A stretch of 64,000 bases of DNA from Pteria penguin (Eukaryota > Mollusca > Bivalvia > Pterioida > Pteriidae): contig CM068587.1 in NCBI GenBank assembly GCA_035048485.1, forward strand, positions 23,289,034 to 23,353,033. The letters are read 5' to 3'. Numbering within the stretch: the first letter of the stretch is position 1; each line of letters opens with the position of its first letter. Made by a program: the position numbers and the translations under genes. Positions 33,601 through 48,300 of this stretch are shown here, piece after piece. The notes beneath the pieces were generated by a model. That model saw only the letters and a program-made list of their open reading frames with translations. It ran no database searches and was not told where the DNA came from.

Positions 33601-36600
33601 CATTTATCTTGAATTAATACAGGTACCTCCCAACAGAGATAGATAGGAATGTTTCAAGTAATCTGAAAGTTATATGTTAGTGGACATTCTCAAAGAGTTA
33701 AAATATAAGAGGAATGCAGAACCCTTGGTAGGCCAATAGTTTAGCTCTAGTGATACAACTATGTCTCAAGCTCCAAGACATCTCAATGACTTTATAACAG
33801 ACACTACATAAAACATTCACGAATTATACACAGACATATTATAACAAAGTCAAAGAAATAAGACTAAGCATTTAATGCTATGCAACATTTATATTATGAT
33901 AAAACAAAAAAAAACATATGGTTTCTTCAATAAAACACACTACATAATAGTAAAAGGACGTCTGAATTTACCACTTGGTCAGCATAGTTAATAATAATGT
34001 CACAGAGGATTTTGGTCAAAATATTTTTGAACTTTTAATTAAATGTTCAATGTTTTAAACAATCTTCCATACTTCAATCATTAAATGTTATTACAAATAT
34101 TTCACAATTTTATATTGATATAAAAAATATAATTGTACCATTGTAAGCAATACATTACACATATATACATGTACATGCATGTTCTACATGTTACTGAACA
34201 TAAAAATCAAAATTTTTTTTATGAAATCCTTTCAATTACATTATCAATCTTCATAATCTCTAATTTATAAACATTTATTTCGAAAACTACAGTTTCCAAT
34301 GGCAAGATGACTCTACAGTATCATCTATCATGGAAACAATATTATATAATATGGACACATTATAATACCGGTAGCTTATTTTAGCTCCCTTGCTGTCCAT
34401 CAGGGGGTGGTCAGCAGCAGGCCAATTATCTACACAGGCTAATGCTGTCATCATAAGTTGAATAATTTTGAAAATAGCAAAACCAAAAGACCTATAAAAT
34501 ATCACTACACAATCTAATGTACCAGAAAAAGAAAATGTATGTCTTCATTAAGCACCCCATCCCCCAAATTACTTAATATTGTACATGTATTCAACCCAAT
34601 GTTCAGATCAAACATAATACCTCCACATTTGAACACAATAGTGGATGATGACCCAATTACAACTTTAGGTAATACTTTAGTCCATATCCAATTTTTAGTG
34701 CCATATCTCTATTACTATTTGTAACACTATGGAATAGCCCAAACTAAGGAATAACCCATCTACATCATAAATACATGTATTTCCCCTTCAAATAATGAAT
34801 TTTTTCAACAGTTTCTTAATTTCTTCTTTTCAAATAATTTCAGAAAACACTAAACATAACTTTTAATGGTCTTTGAATGAATCAATTTGTACACATATGC
34901 AACAGGAATGCACAATTTTGATAGGAATTTAAAAATACATTTATGTATTTATATATATATTTATAGATGCACTTACGTGCTTCATTATAATGTACTACAA
35001 ACAAATTGCACATTGCACACTCAGAATCTACCTACCATATTCTTGACATGGACGTCTGACAGATGAATATATAAACAAGGATCATTCAACTTCTAAATTG
35101 TGAAATACAAGAATGTTCCAATAAATCAAAATAAAGAAGAATTTATAAAACGTTGAAGTTAGTAAAAGCAGCATCATTTACCATGATGCAAAAATGATGC
35201 AAAATCAAATTTTACATATTTTCAATCCAATCTAACTAAAATCAGATCTTCTCACCCTGATTCCCTTATGTTGGAAAAAGATCTGATAATACTCCATTTG
35301 AATTCCTGCATTATGATCTTTTGAATCTATCCGTTTAGACTTCATATAAAACTGTTGTGATAGCATAACCATAGGTCGGATTGGATAGATTCTAACGTTC
35401 AGCAATATGAATTCAACAGATTACTGTCAGGTAATTTTCCAGTGAAGAAAATTCAAGAGAGAAGAAAAATTTTGAATATTAATTAGACTGACATTTAACA
35501 ATATGTACAAGTATACAAACAGAATAAAACATCTATAAAACACTTTGGATATGCTTGATTTAAAATATTTTGATTTAATCTGAGTAATTTTCAAAACTTT
35601 AAAATTTGTTCCAAGTATTTTTTACCACAAAGATAAACTTGTAATTATCATTAACAATTTAACCCACAATGTTATTTTTATTTTCATTTCTATGGACATG
35701 GGTCATAAAGTCTAAGTTTTCTCAAGTGAGTATTATACAAATATTGTACGAAGTCATTCAAAGATCAGTTTTATAAGGGCACTCTATAAGGCACGAACAT
35801 TTGAAATACTGAAGTATCTAATCTGACTTGATGTGCCTTTCATATTCGCATAAAATATATTTGTATCTTAACATTATGTACTCCAATGGTAGAGCAGAAC
35901 TCTAAAGACAACTGTATAACAAAGAGAGTGTAAAGACTTTTACACTATTTTTGTTAATGGATACGATTTTTAAATGTTGGAAGCCAGAAATCAGAATAGG
36001 AAGATACCACAGGCAGCAGTGCATGATATACTAGCAGACCTTCTAACACTGAACCAGTAATAGATCCAAAGATGGCAAGTCTTTCTTGTATACTGACAGA
36101 CCTACCAACATATCAGAATTGGTACACAGCAAGATCCACAATCAGTTACATATTAATCCTGTTCCAAAGCAGTGCTTATTATTCACGAAGTCTCCATTGA
36201 GATTTTCTAATTTTAATAAAAGAAAGAGAGTTAAAACTTTTCTTATGAATTAAGCACAATCTTAAAATGTGAATAAAAGTAAAATGTATATATATTAAAC
36301 TGTACAAGCATGTACTCAAGCTCTAAGTAGTGTTTGAAACAATTGCTTAAACAATCCTAAAACAAGGCTTTACACAACATATAACATTGAATCTTATTAA
36401 AACTATACCTACAATTTTCTTTGGTGAATACAGTATAAGTTAAAATATAAAAATGCAAGAATATTGTTTTCAAAAGTGCCAAAAATAAACTTGTTTATAC
36501 CAAATATCGTTTTTTGTACTTATATCACAGAAGTGTCTTATCACAGAGAAGAGGAAGGTGCTTTTCATTTTACAATGTGATTAACCAAAATCTTGAAATA

Positions 36601-36655
36601 AAAGCTAAAGTTCTATATACATCCATACAAATACAAGGCAATTGTTTCCATCCTT
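33601..36655. other. SCCPDH 3' flank, possible long 3' UTR
   Basis: On the minus strand this lies directly downstream of the SCCPDH stop codon. It is AT-rich, without recognised repeats. Several minus-strand AATAAA words exist (for example complement of 35677-35682), so the poly(A) site cannot be fixed by inspection. Confidence 0.4.
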
Positions 36656-36749
36656 TTACTGAACTTCTTTGAAGAGCAGGTTATGATCGTTCAGACGTCT
36701 GATTAAGCTGGTATCCTGGAAAGCTGCCCCTGGAGTGAAGACTCCTCCA
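36656..36749 (-). CDS. SCCPDH: SCCPDH exon 12 with stop codon
   Basis: Reads DGGVFTPGAAFQDTSLIRRL then NDHNLLFKEVQ and TAA at 36658-36656. GGVFTPGAAF is the conserved C-terminal signature of the family. TTTGTAG acceptor; 3' UTR follows. Confidence 0.93.
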
Positions 36750-39214
36750 CTACAAATCCACAAAATGTTCTAACGTTAGATCATTGTATTTCAAAGTTCG
36801 TTTCTAAGTGAAATTGCACTTTTCCTAACCATTGCATGTAAAACTTAGACAAAAAGCTTATTTCACCTACATACTCAAAAAGTACTTAAAGTACTTGTAC
36901 ATTCAATATGCATGTAAATGCTTATGTAAAGGTAAATAAAAGTACATTTTAGAGGAAGGAATTGCCATTTCTCTCTGTTTTTTCATTCATATATACATGT
37001 ACTTATTCTTATTCAAGATGTATCCAGTTGGTCATACTAAAGAATGCCAAGGGAGTCAAATACATCAATGTTATGTCAAGGCTTGCTAAGGGCAACACGG
37101 ATTAATCTATTGACCTATAACCTACTATATTTAGTATATGTGCATTGAATGGTGATAACAAAATAATTCTGAAATAATAGGATATTTACAAGCAAAACAA
37201 GATCTTTACTTTGCATTATTTTTTATGCGATTGGCATAGATCTTTGGCTGTCATTACTCTTGGGAACATGACTTCACTTATTTGTGTTGATTTGCATACT
37301 ACATATTCAGCATGCTGGATGGAGGATCAGCTTGAATACTCAATATGTTTACATATAATACAAAAAAAAGATCCCCTTCAAATTCATGCATCAAAATGGT
37401 GTTTATATCATGAACTAGAATTTGAATGTGTCAGTGCGACACAGATGCCCCTCCTGGCAGCTAAGGTAGTGAAATATAATTGCCAGAGAATTAATATTTA
37501 AAAATTACAAAATTTTTCTAATATTCAAGGGTAATTACTCTGTCAAAAATTACCTGAACACACCAAAATTCGAACTTGACCTGCATCTTTCGTTGATACA
37601 ACTGTATACCCAATATTATTTTAATCCATCAAACCCTCAAGAGAAAATGAGCAGAAACTGAATGATGACAGAATGACGGAATGTCAGAATGACTGAACAC
37701 AGTAACAATACATGTATCATTGCATACATATTTGCACATATATAGTAAGTATTTTGCCCCATATAGCCATTGGCATGCCTTGGCTTCTTTTGTTCCTTTG
37801 GCATTCTTTAGTATCACTCATGTCAAGTTATCTAACACAAATCAGTTTTATTTCATGAACTGCCTGATTGCATGACTGTTTACTCACTCTTTAGGGAGTT
37901 TGTCCTTCTCCTTCAACAAGACAACTGCAGCTTGTACAAAACAAATAGGTGTTGTCACATAGCCTGGTTCTAAAGCACAAAGAAACTTGTTATTATTTTA
38001 CAGAAAATAACATGTGGCTGTTTCCAAGAAGGAAACCTAAAAAAACATTGATCATACACTGAAAATATATTTTGATAACTATGGAAATCGTTTACTTTGA
38101 ATACATGAACTTGCAAACAAACCAAAACTCTTAAACAAGGAAAGAATTATCAGAATTCATGCTTTATACAATAAAAGTGATTTTATTAAGAGGAAAAAAA
38201 TTTCAAAAATAGTGCACCATTGAACAGCACATAATATGCCCGCGCTTTATTATCCTAGGGGTTATACAAACTAGAACTAAATATCTAACCTAATTGTGGT
38301 AAATGTATATTACCTTTGGTTCTGGTAAATTAGTTCAGTTTTCCTCTTTCATTGTTTTTAAGTTAAATGATCTTTTTTGTGCATCTATCATTTCTGATGC
38401 TGACACCCCCACCATTCTAACTTTAATAGTGATATGAAATAGATGTGAAAGTTCCTGTTCAATATGCACATCTTCATAATGTGATATTTTTTTGTGCCAA
38501 GTGTCATCAAACTCCACCACAAGGATTAGGAAGAGTTGCAAGGACAAGGTATTTTGCATAGAAAATTTAAGTCCATGGGTCAAAATCCTGTACATTTTAT
38601 TGGACAGCTTTCCCCTTTCAATATAGAGATCTTCAGAGAATGTTATTTCTTTGTACCTGTTTCATCAAAATCCACCAAAAGGTTTAGGAGAAGGTGGGAA
38701 GACAACATATTTTCAGAAAAATCTAAGTTCAAGGGCCATAACTCCTGTAAATATTTTGGGAAAGCATTCTTCTTGCAATTTGCACATCTTCATATGTTGT
38801 TCTTTCACTGTACCATGTTTCATCAAAATCCCCACAAGGGTTTAGGAGTTGCAAAAAGAAATATGTAGGACAGACGGACAGACAGCAGTACAGCATAATA
38901 CGCAAACATTTTAAGCGGGCATATAAAAACTTATCGGTTTGGTTGATTGTGGTATGATGTCATGTTAATTCATGATTCAGCTCACAGTGCTTTTCATAGC
39001 TGTGAAATTCTTTATCTTACCAACTAAGATAACAAAGAAACTTTTCTCCTGTTTATTTGTATCTACACAATGACTTTGATAATGGTCTTAGATTTAACTG
39101 ACTACCATACAAATATAAAATAAGAAAACAACCACTTTGTTGGTTATACTCAAAAACCATTTTAAGTAAATGCCCAATCTCCAATCTATTCATTAATTAA
39201 AGTGCAAAACTTCT

Positions 39215-39270
<56 letters not shown>

Positions 39271-39297
39271 GGAGACACATATACAAATATAGCTATA

Positions 39298-39337
<40 letters not shown>

Positions 39338-42300
39338 TATACAAATATAGCTAATATTAAGTTTGACATTGTGAGTGGAAATATATTGTGTTTATATCAA
39401 CACCTACCAGGTCCCACTACTTTGGTTATGTTGACAGTATCTGGAGGTGCGTCATGATCTCCCGTTGAGGTCCAACCTTTGGCAACAAACGTCATGCTGA
39501 AACTCGTTCCTTCCATCTACCAAAATATACAATACCAATATTATATCAAATGTAAATTAGTATAATAAATAAATGGCACTCTTTTCCCAAATTTTTCACA
39601 AATTGGCCTTTATCAAGTGAAATATTTGAAGTTGATTTTGAATGAAAGAGTGTGTTGTATTATCATATATCTACTTCCCTCCAGAAGATTTTACTTATTT
39701 TCAGTATAAATATTATGTACATGTGTATACAGCTTAAGATGTCTAGAGACTCTAAAAGGTCTTGATTAACTCCTTTTAAAAGAAGTACATTGCAAAAAAC
39801 TAATTCATAATTTAATTTTCATTGTGCAGTATACTCATGCTAAAACTATTGACCACTAGAAGTGTCATTATCATTTCAACCCAATTCACATATATCTAGT
39901 ATACTGGGCAGAGTATGTGTTGTAATCCAGCTCATAGTTCAGGACATAGACAATCCCAGTCTTTACCCGAGTTATGCCATTATGTAAAGATGTTAAATAC
40001 CTCCATGCCCTAACACGATTTGAAAGTTAAAAAATTAATCATACTTCTTTATAAGATGTGTTCTTTTCACAATTCAATAGCACTAACAATTCACCTAAAT
40101 AAGACTAAATTCATGAAAACAGTATTGACCATCAGAGAGATGGACAAAATGCTCAATGTCCCCAAAAAACCCCTGACTAAGACCATATCAACAGAGATGT
40201 CGAAAAGTGCCGGACATGCCAGCAAAACCCACTAAATCCATTCATGTCTGAGAGACTTTATAAATGTGCCGGTCCAAATACCTGGCATGCCTTTTGACCA
40301 TACACATCTAGATTTTGACAAATGCACCTACCTATCACTTCATGGTTGTTTCAGTACTTAAGGTATATCTTTAAACAAGAAATTCTGAAAGCTCCAAAAT
40401 GACTCAGAATTTGATAATACGAATCACCAAAAATACTCTGTGGTCACCGCAAGACAGGAAATTCATCTAAAAGATCCTTAATATTTGGGTGTTATTCTTG
40501 ACTTTTTTTCGCTAAAATATTGGTCAGATGAAGCTGTATGTTACAAATTAATCATTGAATTTGTCAGCATTAAACTTTATAACAAAAAAATTACATTTTA
40601 TAGTAAAGAATTGGTTTGACAGGATGATAATCCCTCACGGCATAAGGGATAAAGTCTGTAGTAAACATTTCTGAAACCTGCACCAGCTTGATGCAGCCAC
40701 GATATGACTGAAATAATAGTGAAAGCAGCTTAAAACAGTAATGCAACAGCAGCAATCAGGTGGACTAGAAACCCCTTGAAATATGGAATTTGTATTTTTT
40801 TTCAATGTGTATTTACTTGGTCTGACAAGTTTTCATCCGGTCTGACAAAGACTCCGAGTCTGACATGATGAAAAAGTTTTTGGCATCTCTGTATCAATCA
40901 GTCTGTATCTGATATACAAAAGATTGCACTAATCAAGCATCATATAAGTATCGTTTAGAAGAAAGCAAGTATGAATTATGTGAATCTTTAAAACGTTATA
41001 CTCATACTGATTTATCACATGCATGTGGTCCTTTATATTTTGTTTTGTTCCATCCCTTACCTGTTTTCTGGTTGGTCCTCCTTTTCGAAACAGTCCAGCA
41101 GTGAAAACTGCAGGATGCTGTAAACATAAACTCAATAAAATAGGCCATTTCAAAATTATTTAAGACAATAAATATATATATACATGTATATTTCTGTCAC
41201 TAAATTGGCTTGGTCTTTTTTTTTAAACAAATCAGGATTCCTTTTCCACACTTATTATAAGCAAATACATGTAAAAACCAAGATTGAATGAGACAAAAGA
41301 TGAACAAAACATGCTTAATCTCTAACACTAGAAGAATGTTGATAAGAAATTCACTTGAACCTGTGGCAAAGGTAACCTAAAAATATCTGAGGTATGTTTA
41401 TCATTTCTTAGAATTGTTTAATAATTAGGAATTATCACACTCACCGCCATTAATAGTTTCCTAGTAAAGCTGAATTTGGACATGAAGGCAAACATTATTG
41501 CGAACAGAATACTGAGAAACACTGACATAATTCCTCCAAGACACATGTAGGGGGAAAACTGAATCTGAAACCAAAATTTGTCAACATTTATTATTATGTC
41601 TTTATAGGTTATGAAATAAAAACGGTGCACTGTATTACTTGAAATAAGTTTAGAGTACAATTGCTACAAAGAGGAAGCGTGAGATTCCTCTCCAAGCCAT
41701 GAATGCTAATAAGTCAAGAGCTTGTTCTGTGTTTAAATTATGTTTAGCAAATGAGAGTCACACTCTCTATGGACAGGACACAAGGCTATCATAGATTGGC
41801 TTCCCAGCTAAAGGACAATTAACACTTACGGGGAAATCAACCTAGATACCTTATAAATCATAAATATTGAACAAAACCGTATTGAAATATATTTTCAATA
41901 ACTACATCTTACCAGGATTTAAGATATATGGGTTTAACCAACATGAATCTTGTATAAAAATCAATATTAGTAACAGGTGAAATTTGTTAATTCAGTCCAA
42001 ATTTCCTTTATCTCAATGTCAAGTTCAAGTCAGGAACTTTTTCCTTTAAGTTCTCTACGATTTTACTTTGGTGAAGATGATGTCGGTAAAGTTGAAATTC
42101 TGCTTATGTTAAAGGCATATTGCAGTCCCCAAACTCTGTTTTCTATTTATTTTATAATTGTTATCTTGTAGAGTCAATGACTATGCATGTTTAAACAAAT
42201 CGATTTACACAGCCATAAAGATGGAAGAAATGCAAACAACCAGTTATCCTAGCAGGGTTTATCGAAAAGACTAATTGTCTGATCGTGAAGCCATTTAACC

Positions 42301-45300
42301 TTGATTGATGTTTAGATAATTGGATTACAATGGCACTTGTCATTTTAAGATATTCTCATGTCATTAGTTTAAACATCTTCATTTAGTGCATATTATAGGT
42401 CTTTTAATTTCGTAATAAAATGTGATCAACATCCTCAAATCCTGGTAAATATCTGCAATTAAGATGACATATACCTGTTAAGATTTATTCAGTAGATAAA
42501 TGCATCCCACTGGCTTACAATACCAAAGTATACAAGGTAAATATAATGACATATACATGTATTTATAGGAAGATCAAAAATAGCGATATAAAAAACTGAT
42601 GTTTATCTCGAATTCTGGTTAAGTCCAATCAACCCTGACTTGACGAGCTTCAACTGCTTTTTGGTTGATATACAGATGTGTAATTGGGATGCATATTCTT
42701 AAAAACATACATGTTTTGTATCTAAAGAACACTGACAGTCTACAGCACAATGAACATATATAATATGAATAACATAAAGGTATTTTCCCCCTTTTTCTAA
42801 TATATCAATATACAAGAAAGTTGCATCAAAGATGCAATATGCCATACCCAAGATGTTATACCCTTTTCCCCTATGACCTTGACCATTTGATCACAAAATC
42901 GATAAAGCGTATCCTCAGCTCATGGGGAAGTGTCATAACAATAGGTGGAATATAAATAAAGTTTTTAGTTTGGAAACAATATTCACTTATCATGGCCTTA
43001 TGACCTTGACTTTTGACCTATTGATCCTGAAATATATAGTGCACATCCATAACTCATGGGGAGTATGTGTATGAAGTTTCATAACAATAGGTGGAAAGTG
43101 ACTACATTTATAGCCCAGAAACCATTTTCACTCATCAAGGCTCTATAACATTGACCTTTTGATCCTGAAATCAATAAGGCACATCCTTAGCTCAAGGTAG
43201 CATGTGTGTGAGGTTTCGTAACAATAGGTGGAATGTAGATACAGTTATAATCTGGAAACCATATTTACTTATCAGGGCCTTTTGACCTTGTCCTCTAGAT
43301 CCCAAAATCAATAGGGCACATCCATTACTCAGAGAGAGTTACTCAGTATATAAGTGGAATTAAAAAAAAAAAAGGTGGAATGTAACTATGGTTATAACCC
43401 AGAAACCATTTTCATTTTTCAAGAACCTAAAACCTAGACCTGATCTTTTGATCCCGAAATCAACAGGACACATCCTTAGATCATGAAAATTATGTGTGTA
43501 AATAGTTGTAGAAGTTAAAATCCCAGAAAGCAATTGTTGATGCCTGCTGCTGCTCGCCACCCTCCCGACATCAATTTAAGAGCCAAGTTTATCAGATCTA
43601 ATGATCATGTATTCCAGATTTTATTCCTGTTTCTATTTTTATCTATTTGAGAGACATAGCTATATAATGCATGACTTACACAGACCAGTAATGGTTATAA
43701 CATAATGAATTATAGGTATTCTAGGAGATAAGAGTTAATAATAAATACTTACTATGTAACTGCAGATAATTAACCCCTTATCTTTCTACATAACTGTCAT
43801 ACTTGATAAACGCGACTAAGTGATTATAATTTACTCAGCTACATTGGTTCGGTTAAAATAAAAATCCACCAATATATTCAATCGAAAATTGTGTTACATA
43901 CATCATTGCTTAAGAGTAAGTACAAAACTGAGATACCATTCTGACTTCCACAACTCAAAGTCCAAATAACATGGCAATATATATATATAAAATAAATGAA
44001 TATACATGTATCTAAAATTTTCCATCTCTCTTTATTTCAATGCTTAACTCAATCAAAGAAATAAAAAAATTTGAAAATGCTGATAATACACAATATCAAG
44101 GGGAAATATTGATCGATATAAAGTGGAAACTGTAACCTTATAAAAAGTAAAGGAGATGCAGCATTTGAGAATTGTTTATGTTACATTGAAAAACTTGATG
44201 AAGCTTTTAAAAATCTTATGAGGGGTTACAATTACATATATTCAACAGTTTGAAACTTACAGGTTTGACCTTCCCTTCCTCATGATTATATCTCTGGGTT
44301 CGATACACCACTGACTTATCACTGCCCAAGAATCCTGCACTCCACTTGTTTACAATTTCACTCTTAAAAAACGCTGGTCTGTGACAGAAAAGTATGGATG
44401 TATATGTATTAATAGTAAATGTAATATGTAACAAAGACTGTCAAGTCTGAAGCTCTACATATGGTCACTGTGTAACAAAGGCTTTTCATCATGATATACA
44501 TTAAGAATTTCCTTTTAATCATTTTAAGTAAGACAAATCTTAGGAATGAAAATAAGAGATGTAAAACAATTTCAAGGGAGTGAGTAGCTCAATCCATTAG
44601 ATGCTGGGCTCTTGGCCAGAGGACCTGGGTTCGAGATCCACTGGTGGCTTGATAGTGCCCTGTCTTTCGGATAATACAGTAAAAATACAGGTCCCATGTC
44701 ATGGTAGATGTGGCATGTAAAAGATCCCTCAGAGTTCGAGGTCCGTTGCAAAGGTTGCACAGGTGTATTGTATCAGACAGATGTCATCGCCATACATGTG
44801 TATAATCTTTGAGTGGCATACAACAAGAATAAAACAAATGAATATAATAGAATGAATTCATGAAACTTCCCAGAATTAGCATACAACTAAGGTTATGTTT
44901 TCTCAATCTGACAAAAATGAAATGAGATACTGAAATCAATTGTGTCATACATATATTTGAGGTATGAAACAAAAGTTACATACTATCAAGACATTCCCAA
45001 GAAGAAAACAAAGTCAGATTAGCATGTGAGCATCTTTTTTTCAAAGATAAATAACTGATATTCATTAACTGTTCTTCTTCATTTACATACTTAAAACTGT
45101 TCATGCATGATTCATCAAGGAAAGAAAGCTCCCTACCGCTTCTGTATCTTGTATTTGAATGGTGGCAGAGGCTCAGGGAAAAGTGATTTTCTTAAACTTT
45201 TTAACTCTCCAGCATGGTGAAATCCATATACAGCTGATTCCAATGTCCCAGAATTAATAGCTGCTCCCTAAAATAAAACATCAAACTAAAAAGCATTGTG

Positions 45301-48300
45301 CATCGAAAGGAGTTAAATATACTGGCCTTAGTTAAATTTAGGGGACCGGTGCAATAGTCTAAAATATCGTACATATCAAAGACAATTTACTGTACCTTAT
45401 TCGCTAGCAATATATTTGAGTGTTTTGCGCCGCACGCCGATGTCAAAGAAGTTGGGATTAGAAGAGATAGGGAAAATTGCAGTTAAAACGTAATAACGAT
45501 AGACGAACTGTCCGCCATTTTGGTTTTTTACGTCCAGGCATGTGCGAGAATAAGTGACGTATATTAGGAAAACAGGCTGGTTTTCTCAACGTTACAATGT
45601 ATTTTGCCGTCATAATGACATTTTTCGTGACGTAAAAGCACGTGACCATGTTCCAAGACATCCTTTCTAACGTTATTTCACTTCAATTCGATCTCCAAGA
45701 ATGGATGCTGTACAATTATTCGGTTCCATGAAGAAAAATGTTTATAGATAACGTGGTTGTATGGAGCAAGAACTAGTGAAGAAAGGCAAGTATTGCAATG
45801 ACTGCAAATTGTAATCACTTGCAACTCCAACAGAGGAAACTTGGTCCTTAAGGGCCTACAAATTTCTTCGAAAAGTAGTCAATTCTCGGAATGTAATTAA
45901 AAAACAAAACATCAGAACCTACAGAACACACATCTCGACACACATACAAAAACCCCGGCCCATAAATCTTTATTTTTAGGTTTTATATCCCCGGTCCCCT
46001 AAACTTGACTAAGGCCAAAATACTGACATGGTAACAACAAAACGTAAGTAAAAGAAAATTGTCATTCAGCAAAAAATTATACATTTTGTTTAAGTACATC
46101 TTATAATGACTTCAGTATCTGCTTCACCAATAAATCAGGCTCTGCTTTATAACTACTGGTATAAGAAGTATGTTTCACAATTAATTAACCTGTGGGGACT
46201 TTTTATAAGTACCTTTGACAGCTCTTTTAAACAGTCAGGTCTTGCTTTATAATTATCATGGAAGTCAGCATGGCTGAGTGGATGAGGTGCTCAGCTCATG
46301 ACCAAGAATTCCCAGGTTCAACTCCTGCTGTGGGTACACTGTTTTTCTGTCTTTTGGATCAAACAGTTAAATAAAGAGGTCCTATGTCACTGTAGGTGTG
46401 GCGCGTTAAATGTCCCTCACCCCTTGGGAGGGCCCGTTGCATAGGTAGAAATTTCTATGCAACGCAGGCAGGTGCCGTCACCATATACGTGAAATAATCG
46501 TGGAGTGACATAAAACAGCAATCAATTAATTAATATCATTATCACGAGCCAATGTTTATAATTGCAACATGTCTGCTTCACAATTACCTCAATTCCTGCT
46601 TTATAATGAACAACTACATCAGTGTGTACTTTATATTATATTTAATTACCTTTATAACATTCGGTCCTGTTTTATAATTAATGCGTTCTGCTTTATCATC
46701 AACCGATGCCTTCTGTATAATTACCACAGGCCTATTCTTATAATTATCATAAGGTCTGCTTCAGGATATGCATTATAACAAGAGCAATGCCTAACGTTGC
46801 AAAGTACACCTGTCATTCAAATTGAAGCAGGAAATATAAGCACTGTGACCTTGATCTTGCAAATATGACCTTTGTTCAATGTTATGACATTATCTTGGAT
46901 CCTGGGCAACAATTCTATGAAATATTATTTAAATTTATGCAATGGGTATAAATATATGGCCTTGGCAAAAATTCACTCATCACATGCATTGTGACCTTGA
47001 ACTTGCAGATATGAACTTGGTTCAGGTCATAACACACCCTTGGGTCCTGGGCAACAATTCTGTGAAATATTATTTAAATCCATGAAAGAGGTGAGAAGTT
47101 CAGACCCAGGCAGATTTACCCATTACATGCACTGTGATCTTGACCTGCAGATATGACCTTATTTCAATGGCACGACACACCCTTGGGTCCTTTGCAATGA
47201 TTCTGTGAAATATTCAAATTCATTCAAGAGGTAAAAAGTTAGGGCCCAGATAAATATTTACCCATCATATACATGTATATATTGTGACCTTGATTTTGCA
47301 GATATGACCTTGGTTTATGATCATGACACACCCTTGGGTTCTAAACAATAATTCTGTGAAAAATTATTCAAATTCATGCAATGGGTAAAAAGTTATGGCC
47401 CAGTCAAAGATTTACCCATCATATACCCTGTGACCTTGATCTTGCAAGTATGAACTTGGTTTAAGGTCATGACATATCCTTGGGTCCTAAGCAACATTTC
47501 TTTGAATTATTATTCAAATCCATGCACACAGAAAAAAAGATATGGCTTGGACAAGACATGACATATTGCCTTCCCCTGATGACCATTTCTACCAAGTTAA
47601 GTACCAACAACGCATGTAGAAACTATGCTACTGAAAAAGTGTTATGGATGGATATATGAAAGGATGGACAGACATTCCTGTAACATAATACGTCCCATCA
47701 AACTACAGGCATATACATACTTAAATCTTTGCTTTTAAATAATTCAGACCCTGCTTTATAATCACCTAAAGTCCTTATTTATTATTACCTAACAGCTGGC
47801 TTTAATAACCTATAGCTATGCATCATAATTACCTCAGGTCCTGTGTGGAATTCCATAAAATTCTCCACTGAATTGACCTCTCCTGTAATTAATTTTCAAA
47901 CCCTGTATATAAGCTGCAAACTTTAAATTCTCTATCTCTATAATCAGGAAAGGCTTTGTCAATCACTAACTAATATTTCTTTTAACCAAATTATTTATTG
48001 TGATAAAAATGTAGCAAAATTGTTTCAACTTTGTAAAAACATATTTTTAATTTACTGTATTTGGAGGCTTCTTTCAGACTAATCGAATAAGTTGCTATTT
48101 GCAACTATATGCCCCTGTAAAAGTTAGTCAGTAAGTAGGGCTTTCTTTTTCTTTTTTCAATTTTTTTTTAGTTCCTGTTTTGTCACAGTGTTTTAAAGTG
48201 TAGAAATCTGAGTATGATATTGACAAATCGTAAGGACTTCATCTACATGTTACTTACTTCAAAAATGAAGTAAATACTAGTTGAAAACTAGTGTTAGAAG

